From contig LT642181.1 of the NCBI GenBank assembly GCA_900128585.1, forward strand, positions 1 to 40,582: 40,582 bases of DNA, read 5' to 3'. The notes below the pieces were generated by a model, which was not told where the DNA came from, made no database searches, and saw nothing but the letters and a program-made list of their open reading frames with translations. The DNA is from Stramenopiles sp. TOSAG23-3 (taxonomy: Eukaryota > Sar). Positions 16,870 through 26,267 of this stretch are shown here, one piece after another. Position numbers and translations under genes: made by a program. Each line of letters starts with the position of its first letter. Position 1 is the first letter of the stretch.

Positions 16870-18678
16870 ATGACGATGGTGGAACGGTTCGGTGTGTTTT
16901 TGTTATATGTCTCTGGCCTTGTGGTAACTGCAAGTGGTGGGCCGTCTGGGGCTGGGGCTGCTGGTGGGGAAGGCTCTGCGTTTTTCTCTCCAAAATCATC
17001 CGACGACTTCAAGGCGGCCCCGGTGGTTGAACTAACCCGTTCAAATAGTGCTTACATAATTGGCGCTCAAAAGTGCACGGTGGTATTTTCGAGCCCAATG
17101 TTCTTGTCGAATGAGGACAAGCCGAAGGTACAGGAGCTGAGGGCCATTTCGTCAACCCTTGCGAATCGGTTTCGTTCCAACCCCAACGTTCTTGTCGCGC
17201 ACGTTGCCGCGGATACGGAGGGCAAAACGCTTGCCTTCCCATACGAAGAAGGGGAGCATTTTGAAACATTTGTGAAGTGGAGCGAGATGGATGTACCCAT
17301 TGTCGTTGCGAGGGCTTCCAAAAAGAGGGGCGTTCGGCTGTTCGGCGCCCGAAAAGATAAGGTGCAGCTGTCCGCCGACGGCGTCGTGGCGTGGGTGGAG
17401 AAAAAATGTAAGGAGGCGGGCTCACCAGAACATGAAAAGTACGACTACGACACTCTCTCGGTAATTTTTAAGACGAACAAAACGTTGGCGCTGCTTGCCG
17501 ACGGGTTCGACTTGGTCTCGGAGGACATGAAGGCGTGGATACAGGACTACTGCGCCGACTTTCCAATCCCGCAAGAATTCTCCCCGAACGTTACCGTCCT
17601 GGACGCCCGAACCACGAGCATGAGAAAGTTTCTATGCTTGCATGCGTTCGCAGGCCGGCCGCTTGTGATGAAAAACGCCGTCGGCCAGTGGCCTGCGATG
17701 CACAAGTGGAAGCCCGATGGCCCATGGGTCGACATGATGGCTAGTGCTGCCCTTTCGGCGGACATTGGCGTGGAGCGTGGGTGGAGGGGGCGCTCGTTGA
17801 GCTCGTACGAGTATTTTGAGTACATGCAGGACAACGCTGCGGAGCGTGCTCGGCTTCGCCACTTGAACGTGACGATGCCGCCGTGGAGCTCTCTGTACGC
17901 GTACACCCACCAACATACCCGGACGGAGGATGGGTTCGTGGCAGATATAATGTGGCCTGACTTCGAGGCCCCGGACATTTTCAACCGGCAGAACTGGTTC
18001 CGCTACATGGGCGATTGCCATAAAATGATGACGGTCACGTTCTGGGCGACGGAAGGGGCACGGCAATCGAACCACCAAGACGATTTTGGAAGCAGCAAGT
18101 GGCAAGCGCAGGTGTACGGCAGGAAGCGATGGATTATGCACCCCCCCGAAGAAAGCAAGAAGCTGTACAATGGAAGGGTCGACCCGTTCGAGCCGGACTA
18201 CGAGCGGTACCCGGATTACAAGGACGTACGGCGCGTCGAGTTCGTGTTGGAGGAAGGGGACGTCCTGTTTTGGTCGGCGGGGTGGTGGCACGCAACGCAG
18301 GCCCTTGAAAACTCGCTGGCCATTGCGCAGAACATTCTCAGCGAGCACAACTACATGGAGTTTCGACGAACGTCGCGAAACGCTTGCGAGCCAGGGGGGA
18401 GCCATGGGGTGTACAGCCCATGGTGCTCCTGCTTCCGTCGAACGTATGGGAAGTGGGACGAGATGTACAAGAAGTGGCTGGACGACATCAAGGCAAATTC
18501 CCCTGGGCGCGATTATGACTTTTCCAAGTTTATGTCCCACAACGAGTCGCCTACGGAGCACACCCATGCCGATTTGGCCTCTGGCATCGGCAACGTGTTG
18601 AAGGCTTTGAACGGCGACGTCGATCATTTTACGGAAAAGAATGAGTTCCCCATCGACACGGCCCACACCGATCTATGA
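16870..18678 (+). CDS. Secretory-pathway protein with thioredoxin-like and JmjC domains
   Basis: 602 residues with a signal peptide (about 1-22). The N-terminal domain (about 55-180) has a thioredoxin-like pattern (KCTVVFSSPM, LVAHVAAD, DVPIVVAR, GVRLFGARK) but no CxxC, only C69. The cupin/JmjC domain spans about 255-500. The Fe(II) ligands read H402-x-D404 (NHQDDF) and H474 (WWHATQ), with GRKRWIMHPP between them and GDVLFWSAGWWH at the end. JmjC enzymes of this small class hydroxylate proteins using 2-oxoglutarate and Fe(II). Here the signal peptide places the enzyme in the ER or outside the cell, unlike nuclear histone demethylases. The last four residues are HTDL, close to the HDEL/KDEL retrieval signal. 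Two ATGs (16870, 16876) are possible starts. Metal ligands are intact, so activity is plausible; the substrate is unknown. Confidence 0.85.
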   Translation: MTMVERFGVFLLYVSGLVVTASGGPSGAGAAGGEGSAFFSPKSSDDFKAAPVVELTRSNSAYIIGAQKCTVVFSSPMFLSNEDKPKVQELRAISSTLANRFRSNPNVLVAHVAADTEGKTLAFPYEEGEHFETFVKWSEMDVPIVVARASKKRGVRLFGARKDKVQLSADGVVAWVEKKCKEAGSPEHEKYDYDTLSVIFKTNKTLALLADGFDLVSEDMKAWIQDYCADFPIPQEFSPNVTVLDARTTSMRKFLCLHAFAGRPLVMKNAVGQWPAMHKWKPDGPWVDMMASAALSADIGVERGWRGRSLSSYEYFEYMQDNAAERARLRHLNVTMPPWSSLYAYTHQHTRTEDGFVADIMWPDFEAPDIFNRQNWFRYMGDCHKMMTVTFWATEGARQSNHQDDFGSSKWQAQVYGRKRWIMHPPEESKKLYNGRVDPFEPDYERYPDYKDVRRVEFVLEEGDVLFWSAGWWHATQALENSLAIAQNILSEHNYMEFRRTSRNACEPGGSHGVYSPWCSCFRRTYGKWDEMYKKWLDDIKANSPGRDYDFSKFMSHNESPTEHTHADLASGIGNVLKALNGDVDHFTEKNEFPIDTAHTDL

Positions 18679-19086
18679 GATAACAGGTATGCTAAACAGC
18701 CATATTTCGTACTAAAACGTAATGATATAATGTGGTGTGAGCATTAAATATCAATACGATGTTGCTTCAAAGAACCAGGTGTACTGAGATAAAATCTCTT
18801 TTGGTTTAACAGAGATGAGAGATGTTGCGTATATCCCAAAATGTGTGCGTGTATTAAGTAATAAAATACGCTTCAAATTGTGTGTGTGTAGTAGTAAAAA
18901 AAGCGTTTTAAATAAATAAAAGGGGAATTAAGCGCTTCTTAACACACCTGGAATTATTTTACTTCACCACAGGCTTTTACTTCACCACCCAGGCAAGATG
19001 TAATTTGTTTTTTTAACGTCAGGCTTCTGTTTTTTTTAAAACAATTATTAACCCCGTCCTCCCGCCGCTTTCCTCAAATTTGTTTC
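18679..19086. other. Convergent 3' intergenic spacer
   Basis: About 400 bp between two converging genes. AT-rich, with AATAAA-like sequences near 18861 and 18913, a TG run near 18881, and a short ACTTCACCAC direct repeat (about 18960-18988). I see no gene. Confidence 0.45.
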
Positions 19087-20175
19087 TCAAAGAAACATAT
19101 TTGCAATTGTCCGCCTTCCATATTTGGTCAGCTTGTGTATGCCGTCATGGTGCTCGTACATGGTTGCTTTCGGGGTGTTGATTTTGAGTTCGTACAGATA
19201 ATTTCTTTTCTGGGCCTTTCGGACACACTCAGCAATGCAGAATTGGTAGTTCAGTATCCTGATGAAGTCCTCCCGGGCCAGGTCGTCCTTTTCTGGAAAG
19301 ACCCCAGGTTCGATTTCGTTGGCAGTGCTTCCGCCAAACGTTCCGGACCATGTCCGGGACGACGTTCGCTGGGACGTCCGCGACGTCGTCCGCTGGGACG
19401 ACCGCGACGTCGATCGCTGGGACCTGGACGGCGGTTGCTTGCATAAAATATGCAGTCCCCTAATCATGGCTGATAAATCGTCGTAGTCGACTGTCGTATC
19501 AATTCCAGTACTCAGGTTTCCAACGTGTTTGGATGTAAATTTAAAGAGGCTGGACTCGGAGTTGGAGGCACGCAAATGCCTTGTGCTGGCCAACATTACA
19601 TTGTGCTTTTGCTCAAATTCCGAGGCCAGGGCCCGTCTCCTTACCATCGTTTTTCTGATCTTTGCCTTCTTCCGCCGCAGGCTCGGCAGTTCTTGAATCC
19701 CGTCCTTTCGCAGCAGGAGGCGTGAATTCTTCATGCTCTTGCCAAAAGCGGCCAGGCTCCCACTTCTATTTCTAAAACAAGTGGGGTCTTTGTCGTAGAC
19801 GGCTTTGTGCCTCACCTGCATGATGGGGGGAGGCTTGTACTCTGTCATGGCGCGCACTTTCTGGGAATTCGACAGGTTGTTTAGGGACGGGTCTGATAGG
19901 GCACCTTTCGGGACATAGAACTTCTTTATTGATGATGTTCGAACCCATCCTTTCTCTCTTACATTTCTTTGTTTCGGTTCTATTTCCGTCATGCTGCAAA
20001 CGCTCCTCATCAATTCCGCCCGCCCTCCATGCCCATACTTTTCGACACGTCTTTCATTCAATAGGGTTGGGCTGATCGGTCTCCTGGCAAGGGGAACAAA
20101 GGGATTGCGGGTCATGAAAGACGGAGCATTTGAAGAGATAGCCGAATCATTCGGTTCGTCCAAAATGATCGTCAT
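19087..20175 (-). CDS. Unknown basic protein with Ser/Arg/Thr repeat
   Basis: 362 residues from the ATG at 20175; the open frame runs further upstream, but that part passes through a GA-dinucleotide run and looks like 5' UTR. The protein is highly basic and lacks membrane segments. Notable parts are a TEYKPPP segment (about 110), a Lys/Arg-rich stretch with LRRKKAKIRKTMVRRR (about 165-180), and an S-R-S-Q-R-S-T-S-R type repeat (about 250-275) encoded by GC-rich tandem DNA near 19365-19435. The C-terminus (LAREDFIRILNYQF..., YELKINTPKATMYEHHD) looks folded. I recognise no family. It may be a nuclear or cytoskeletal protein by composition only. Confidence 0.55.
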   Translation of the reverse strand: MTIILDEPNDSAISSNAPSFMTRNPFVPLARRPISPTLLNERRVEKYGHGGRAELMRSVCSMTEIEPKQRNVREKGWVRTSSIKKFYVPKGALSDPSLNNLSNSQKVRAMTEYKPPPIMQVRHKAVYDKDPTCFRNRSGSLAAFGKSMKNSRLLLRKDGIQELPSLRRKKAKIRKTMVRRRALASEFEQKHNVMLASTRHLRASNSESSLFKFTSKHVGNLSTGIDTTVDYDDLSAMIRGLHILCKQPPSRSQRSTSRSSQRTTSRTSQRTSSRTWSGTFGGSTANEIEPGVFPEKDDLAREDFIRILNYQFCIAECVRKAQKRNYLYELKINTPKATMYEHHDGIHKLTKYGRRTIANMFL

Positions 20176-21189
20176 TTTTATCGTCACTCTCTCTCTCTCT
20201 CTCTTAATTGACTCAACACACTCAATCTTTAAATCGATCACACGCCCAGGCAAAGATTCAATCGTATACGACTTGCACCACCCTGTACTGAAACTTGCTA
20301 TGTATAAATCGCATGATTGATCTACATATTGACATATATGACATACATACCAAGGTACTGTATAATATGAAAAACAATTCATGCATCATCAGAAGTAATA
20401 ATAATATTAAAAACTTAAAAAAATATAGCTAGAATAATAATAGCTGCTGATAATAAAATATAACCTAACTAAAAAAAATATATAAAAAATAATAATAAAA
20501 AACGGATATTATTTATATTTTTTGTTTGTTTGTTGTTTGATTTTTATGATGATTATGATGATGATGATGGATGATGAAGAAGTACCAGTAGTAGAAAGAA
20601 GAATGTGATTTTTTATTATTATATATTTCTTCTTCCTTCTTCTTCTTTCTTCTTTCTTCTTCTTCTTCTTCTTCTTCTTCTTCTTTCTTCTTTCTTCTTC
20701 TTCTTCTTCTTCTTTCTTCTTCTTCTTTCTTCTTCTTCTTCTTCTTCTTCTTTCTTTCTTCTTCTTCCTCTTCTTTCTTCTTCTTTCTTCTCATAAATAC
20801 GAGTATAAGAAGAAGAAGTATTCTACTCAAAACTGAAAAAAAAAAAAGGATGAACATTGAATAGCATTGAATTGTACTTATAGTTGCACTATATTTCTAA
20901 TAGGTATTTTGCTATTTTTTGCAACCTATGGTGTGTCAATGTTATATTTTGCACACTTAACTTCAACATTTCCTATGTGTAACTCTATAAACAACAAGTA
21001 CGAAAAAAACTCAGATTTTCGAGTAAAAAAAGAAAGTCGTCTTGAGAAAAATTGATGATTTGATGAAATTTAAGGACCCACATTTAGACATTATCATATA
21101 ACTCTTTGAAAAGTCAGAAGTTAGTACAAACGCTGCAAACTCATTAAAGAGTTATAAAGGGCAAGCCACCCTCCGCAAGAATAAAAAAA
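20176..21189. other. AT-rich intergenic region with large TTC microsatellite
   Basis: It holds CT/GA dinucleotides just upstream of the preceding gene, a TACCAAGGTA copy at 20348-20357, and the TTC array at 20628-20792. From about 21050 short open stretches in the + frame look like decayed coding DNA (YKGQATLRKN... after a stop) that I cannot assign. Confidence 0.45.
20628..20792 (+). repeat. (TTC)n / (TTTC)n microsatellite
   Basis: About 165 bp of near-pure TTC with occasional TTTC. The long open frames across it on either strand are poly-Lys/Glu/Arg or poly-Ser/Phe/Leu artefacts. Confidence 0.95.
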
Positions 21190-21595
21190 TTAAAACCAAG
21201 GACAATGGGATAACACTGCTGTGGAAATCGATTTTGTTGAAATCACAGCAAAACACAATGTTAACGCTAAAGATGACGACGGTGGTACAGGGTTGGTACT
21301 GGAGTGGCCTTTCTCTTTGACAAAGCCAATTATCTTTAGATCCTTCAACGATGGATAATGTAGAGCTATCATTTCTGTCAAGGCCTCCTTTTGCGTAACA
21401 GAAGGTAATTTTACCTTTACTGCCAACTCTCCTGCTGGTCGGATTAAAGAAAACTAACTTCTACTTTTCCGATTGCATTAATTCAAAGACGAAAAGTTTC
21501 TAATTTCAAATCTAAACGCGATTTAACAAAGCAGAATGCGTACCGCCCTTTCAATCGACGGTAATCACGGAAAAAGCAATAATTCCTTGCTATGC

Positions 21596-21713
21596 CAACA
21601 GGCAATCAGTGGTTCTCCGTCTCAACAAAGCAAGGTTGGCCAACGCCGAGTCGGACACCAAGCTCCCTTCGGGGACCCTGCGCAACAGGCAATCAGTGGT
21701 TCTCCGTCTCAAC
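21596..21713. repeat. Two 31-bp direct repeats, 87 bp apart
   Basis: Identical copies at 21596-21626 and 21683-21713, core GGCAATCAGTGGTTCTCCGT. They lie in the decayed end of Harbinger relic A. The spacing of 87 bp keeps the minus-strand frame. Confidence 0.85.
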
Positions 21714-21880
21714 GTTTGCCACCTGCGGGGTGCCGTTGGATTATCTTGTAATACCCCCACTAGAGCATGAAGTCCAAAAATAATTTTTTCACTCACAACA
21801 GATGGTGTCATGGAAAATATTATGCAAAATACATTTTGCTCTTGCGTTGAGTTGAGGTACATGAGGGTTAGACCAACAAT

Positions 21881-22030
21881 ATCCTCAATACATGGACATG
21901 TTGATAACCTCTTCCTTTCAACAATGTTTCTTGAAATTCTATCAAGAACTTTCTCATCCTCAATACATGGACATGTTGATAACCTCTTCCTTTCAACAAT
22001 GTTTCTTGAAATTCTATCAAGAACTTTCTC
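21881..22030. repeat. Perfect 75-bp tandem duplication
   Basis: Copy 1 is 21881-21955 and copy 2 is 21956-22030, with no visible difference. The unit is 25 codons, so relic A's minus-strand frame survives and encodes the same 25 residues (EKVLDRISRN...CPCIED) twice. Identity suggests a recent event or an assembly artefact. Confidence 0.95.
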
Positions 22031-22136
22031 TCTGATAACGGGTGCCACTATTTCACACAGGCTCTTGAAACACCTTACTGTGCACTTTAAGAAGTAAATG
22101 AACGTGTCATTTCTCTCCCCTTCTAAAAGTTTTCTC

Positions 22137-22667
22137 CATCAGCACCATTTCTGAACATTTGAGTCAAGGGTTGAGATGCTTGGTTGGCTATTTGGAAAAT
22201 GATGACAAGAGTCGCGTAAAATGGCCAACAGGTCAGGCGTTGGAGGATCTGGAAAAGGATATAAAACGGTTCATTGAATATATTCACCATGACGAAAAGG
22301 TTTTTATTCGAAGATTGAAATGCTATGTACCCAGTGTGGCATGGAAGGTGATTGTGCCAGGCGGACCCCAACGACCACGCGGACCTCAGCGACCACGCGG
22401 ACCCCCTGGACTTCGAAAACGACGGCCTTGAGAGTCCAGTCCCAACTGAGAGTGTAATTTGTAGATGGATGCAAAATCCGAATGCAAACATCCGCCAATA
22501 TTTGGAAGGCCAATGCTAACTATAATGGCTGGCTGCATGGACATTACCGATGCAATTTGTTGGCGTATTCGTTCGATGGTAAAATAATCCATGCAGGATT
22601 AGATTACTTGGGTTCGACACATGATTGTGCCATGACGGAAGATTGCGATTTAATTCCTCTGTTATAA
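22137..22667 (+). mobile_element. Decayed PIF/Harbinger transposase, HTH plus DDE start (relic B)
   Basis: Two + strand pieces in different frames. The first (22137-22431) reads FSISTISEHLSQGLRCL..., then KWPTGQALEDLEKDI, the HTH and linker of a Harbinger transposase, and ends in a Pro/Arg-rich GGPQRPR repeat. The second (about 22458-22667) reads FVDGCKIRMQ, then NANYNGW, LLAYSFDGKIIHAGLDYLGSTHDC. These match the first catalytic Asp (FVDG) and second Asp (GSxHD) surroundings of the DDE_Tnp_4 domain. A frameshift and stops separate the pieces, and the part with the last catalytic residue is not found. It faces away from relic A. Non-functional. Confidence 0.7.
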
Positions 22668-24165
22668 ATCTCATAACAATAACCCATTTTGTGCCGTAGT
22701 CTTTCAACGAAAGCTGTTTCTTATATAGGGGTTTTCCCCCGTAGACCAAGTAGTCTGTCCCCTGCCATCCTTTCTTGTCTCTTAAAACTCGGTACCATAT
22801 ATACAATTTGTTTTTCTACTCGGTATACCAATCATCATCAAAACTTTTGTGCGAGCCACGCGAACAACTTCTTTGAATTCTTCGAATTCTAGTGCTCGCG
22901 CATCACGAGCTGGAGCGTGTATACTAACGTTTTCATTGTTTGCTGCCATGAGCAAACATTTTTCGATCTCTCCATTCTTTTTTTCTTGCTTTTTTGTCAA
23001 TGCCAGTCCTATTTAAAGACTTGGAATTGAAATCAAGAAAATCTGTTGCTAACAAACTTTTCAATTTCAATCGTAAACTTTCATTTGCCACCGTACTCTG
23101 CAACACTGGATGCTGTGGGTATTTCTTATCAATAGTATCGTAATGATAAACTACACTAGCATACCAGATTCTTGGTGGTTCTGCTTTTGCAGATGTCGAT
23201 GGGGTGATATCGCTAACAGATTCGTACTTAGTCTGATGGGGGCTGAACTTGTTTCAATGCGAATTGCACAAACGTCTTCAAACGAAGTTGACAACAAAAG
23301 AAGATATTCAGACAAAACAAATTTGAGTTAACGGCATCAGTTCTTTTGGGATAACGTCCGTGTTGTCTGGGGCAGCTTGATACAGCTGTGTAAGCACTTG
23401 CATTAACGACGAAATTTTGTTTTGCAACGTTTCACTTACAAGCCTTGCTTCAGTCTTGGCAACGGAATAGAAGCTTTCCTTTCCGCGGTTTTCACCTTTG
23501 GCTTTTTTTACGAAAAATTCTTTTTGCTCGTCAGTAGCCTGTTCCATGAGCTTGTTAAACTTTACCCAATCTTGGTAGGCGGCGTTCTTGTTCATCAAAT
23601 CAGCTTCCGCTTTTCTTTTCTTTTGGTTCTTGTTGAGGTGTTTGCTTTGTTCGAACAACAAAAATCACATATATCCTTAATACGTTGATTTGTACACTGA
23701 AATAGTGTTGTAATGTTGTGACGCTGTATTATTTCGTTTTGTTTTTAGTTGTTCAAAGCTGCCCAAAAACTAAAACTTTTCATAAATCGATATTTGTCGG
23801 ACTTGTAAGGAAAACAGCCACAAAACAACAAAACGGAATTATTTTTACCAATGCTCTGTCCTGCTTGAAAAAAGTAGTCATTTTTTTTTCTCTTTTTTTT
23901 TTTTCACAGCTTTTTGAGTTATAAATATCACGAATCCATCCATTACCTTGGTAGTTGTAAATAAATAGTGCATTTAATACATTTAATAATATATTCATAT
24001 AGGTAATTATAATAATATTACTATACTAATTTAATATTATTTGTATTTTTTGTGACACAGTATACGATGTCAGTGTAGTATTTGTATGAGATGTTTGTTA
24101 TTTTTTTGATCTTAATTATTATTATTTATTGTGAAAAACCTTTAAAATATATTTTTACCTAAAAT
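22668..24165. other. Repeat-derived or anonymous DNA downstream of the transposon relics
   Basis: Short minus-strand open stretches (22516-22806, 22782-23000) have no family I recognise and may be further transposon debris. One Lys/Glu-rich helical ORF at 23308-23595 is listed separately. A TACCTTGGTA copy is at 23944-23953. The rest is AT-rich 3' flank of the eL6 gene. Confidence 0.4.
23308..23595 (-). CDS. Hypothetical short helical protein or fragment
   Basis: From the ATG at 23595 it gives 95 residues, with the frame open upstream to about 23661. It is Lys/Glu/Gln-rich and looks helical (AAYQDWVKFNKLMEQATDEQKEFF, in part). It sits beside the Harbinger relics, whose autonomous elements often carry a second Myb/SANT-type gene ending in a coil, so it could be a remnant of such a partner. 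This is inference from position only. Confidence 0.3.
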   Translation of the reverse strand: MNKNAAYQDWVKFNKLMEQATDEQKEFFVKKAKGENRGKESFYSVAKTEARLVSETLQNKISSLMQVLTQLYQAAPDNTDVIPKELMPLTQICFV

Positions 24166-24834
24166 TTAAAATACCATATCATGTGGGGCATCGGCTTTGG
24201 ACAAAGAGAAACGTGCGTGCAAGTAATCTTTTAAGCCTTCAACCTTCTGGGCGGCGGCAATGATTGGGCCGTCGACCTTGGTTTGCAGGGCTTTCCTGTC
24301 GTCCGAAATGCTAACTTCTGGGATTTTTCCGGCGGCCAAGAATTCGGCCTCGGCATCAGCGGCGGCGCCGGAGCTAGCACGTTTGAAGAATTTATCTTCC
24401 ACGTTGGCAACTGTACTGACATCAACATCCACGGTGGTGGAGGTGGCAATGACATAGGCTTGGTTCACGCGACGCAATGGAACACCGTTGAATTTGAATG
24501 GGCCAGTGACGAGCAAAAGTCCAGATGGCAATTGCTTCAAGAAAACAACACGCTTGCCACGGTGGCGGCCGGCCAACAAGATAAGTACACTTCCCTGTTT
24601 AATGGAGCCACGAAGCTTGGCTGACTTTGGGGTGTGCTTGCGAGTCTTGCGGATGGTGGCGTCATCGGAGGCGTAGAATTTGCCGACTTTCTTCTCTGCT
24701 GGGGCAGCCTTGGCTTTTGGGGCCTGCTTCTTGAACCTAAGTTTACCGTTCTTGAATTTGCGGCCGGCAACTTGCGACTTCGACAGACGGTTGATACCGT
24801 TGTGAAACTGGGATTGCTTTTGGATCTTTGGCAT
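24166..24834 (-). CDS. RPL6: 60S ribosomal protein L6 (eL6)
   Basis: 222 residues, single exon, ATG at 24834. It is a structural protein of the cytosolic large ribosomal subunit. The C-terminal eL6 core is clear: KLRGSIKQGSVLILLAGRHRGKRVVFLKQLPSGLLLVTGPFKFNGVPLRRVNQAYVIATST (quoted motifs: GSVLILLAGRHRGKRVVF, LLLVTGPFKFNGVPLRR). The N-terminus is basic and Lys/Ala-rich as in other eL6 proteins, and the C-terminal tail (LKDYLHARFSLSKADAPHDMVF in part) fits the family. Expected to be highly expressed; the coding sequence uses many C/G-ending codons compared with the AT-rich flanks. Confidence 0.95.
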   Translation of the reverse strand: MPKIQKQSQFHNGINRLSKSQVAGRKFKNGKLRFKKQAPKAKAAPAEKKVGKFYASDDATIRKTRKHTPKSAKLRGSIKQGSVLILLAGRHRGKRVVFLKQLPSGLLLVTGPFKFNGVPLRRVNQAYVIATSTTVDVDVSTVANVEDKFFKRASSGAAADAEAEFLAAGKIPEVSISDDRKALQTKVDGPIIAAAQKVEGLKDYLHARFSLSKADAPHDMVF

Positions 24835-26267
24835 AGTGATTCTTTTCGAGTAGATGTATTAATATATATGTATGTATATTCTCAAAAACTGTTTGGTATT
24901 TTTTTAGTACCGATTGGACGTTGATCGTTTAGAAATATTTACCTCCAAACGCACATACCTTCTTTCATAAAACCATGGTCACTACAATAAAATACACAAT
25001 AGAAAAACGTTTGATCAAAATAAAGAATATCGATCTCCCAACGAAGGAAGAAAGATGCCAACAGAACGCTCTTTCCCCTCCCTGTGTTTATATATAACAA
25101 CAACAAAAAGAAGAGAAGGATAAATACTAGATAATAACACAATAATACATCGGACAGCATAGAATATCATGGATTTAATTGCCTGTCCACCAATTTAATG
25201 TTGGTGTTAAAATTATAAATATATTCATACTATTTGTATGTTAAATGAATTGTTGTAACTCCCGTTTCTGGTTTGTTTTTCCGAAAGCATCAAAAACTCA
25301 TCTGTTTTGTTACATAGGAATACAATAGAATAACAAACATTAATATAGGCATAGTATCCAATAGATGAATGGTGAGTAATGCTTCTCGTTCAATGTTGTT
25401 GATCGATTCTATTGTTTTGCTATTATTTACCTATTAAATAAATGTTGTAAATGATAGATACCATCATTACCATATAGTTCATATGCTGTCTTTATATTAA
25501 TCCTTACGTTACATCTATACACCATAGATTATTGTGTTAATCCTACGAACGCTGAATTTTATAATAAAAATAAGGTTCATCCGTTCCAAAGGATTCATAT
25601 TTTTTCATTGTCCTGTTATCATTATAAATCATTGAAAACAAATTTAGTTAAAACCCAAACTATTTCAAACAAAATATAACTATTTCCTGAATTGTTATGT
25701 TAATTTAGTTTCTCTCCTTTCTTTCTTATTGGCACGTGGTGTTGAAATAATAGTTCAATATGTTTCCATTATGAATAGACATACTTTGTGTTCAACTTTT
25801 GTTGTTAATTAGGGAGGGACTGGACGAAAGAAAGTAACACGCCAGAAGAAAGGTTGGTGTCTATAAGATTAAGGATACGTATATTTTAAATATTCCCCCC
25901 CCCCCCTCCTCCTTCCTCCTTCCTCCGTCCTTCTTGATTCTTGAAAGATTTGTTGTTGTTTTTTTGTTATTGTTTTGTTGATTGACCCACATTCTTCATA
26001 TTTTCTTCATTCATTCATCAACCAACAACAAATCAATAATAAAATATTCTTCATTCAAAATAAATATAATATTATTTAAATTATTATTATAGAAACTATA
26101 TAAAAAATCAACATTTAAAGGTGCTTAAGTTTTGTTCTATTGTTTAAATTATATACCGTTTACTTTTTTTGTTCATTGCTTTTCAGTGCACTGGAGAAGA
26201 TACATACGCATGCCTACATACATACATACATACACCCGCACGCACGCACGTACAGTTGTGTGTTAGG
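24835..26267. other. Divergent intergenic region, about 1.4 kb
   Basis: Upstream of eL6 (minus) and the small coiled-coil gene (plus). AT-rich, with a 12-C run at 25895-25906 followed by CCTCCTT repeats, and a CATA/CGCA run just before the + gene (26217-26250). I see no gene or RNA. Confidence 0.5.

Larger units (their letters stand above)
21590..22136 (-). mobile_element. Decayed PIF/Harbinger transposase, N-terminal part (relic A)
   Basis: Read on the minus strand, an open stretch begins KGERNDTFIYFLK and leads to a helix-turn-helix type segment (LTLMYLNSTQEQNVFCIIFSM... VVSEKIIFGLHALVGVL... APRRW). This has the spacing of the N-terminal DNA-binding region of Harbinger (DDE_Tnp_4) transposases. 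After APRRW the sequence degenerates into a repeated LRRRTTDCLL and stops, so the catalytic part is missing. A perfect 75-bp tandem duplication interrupts it. The same segment is recognisable, in a diverged version, in relic B on the other strand (FSISTISEHLSQGLRCLVGYL... KWPT). Non-functional. Confidence 0.6.

Noticed and set aside
17632-18666. Long minus-strand ORF (344 residues) opposite the JmjC gene
   Set aside because: Antisense shadow of a gene with intact motifs; no recognisable domain.
20513-20857. ORFs rich in Lys/Glu/Arg or Ser/Phe/Leu over the TTC array
   Set aside because: Pure microsatellite translation.
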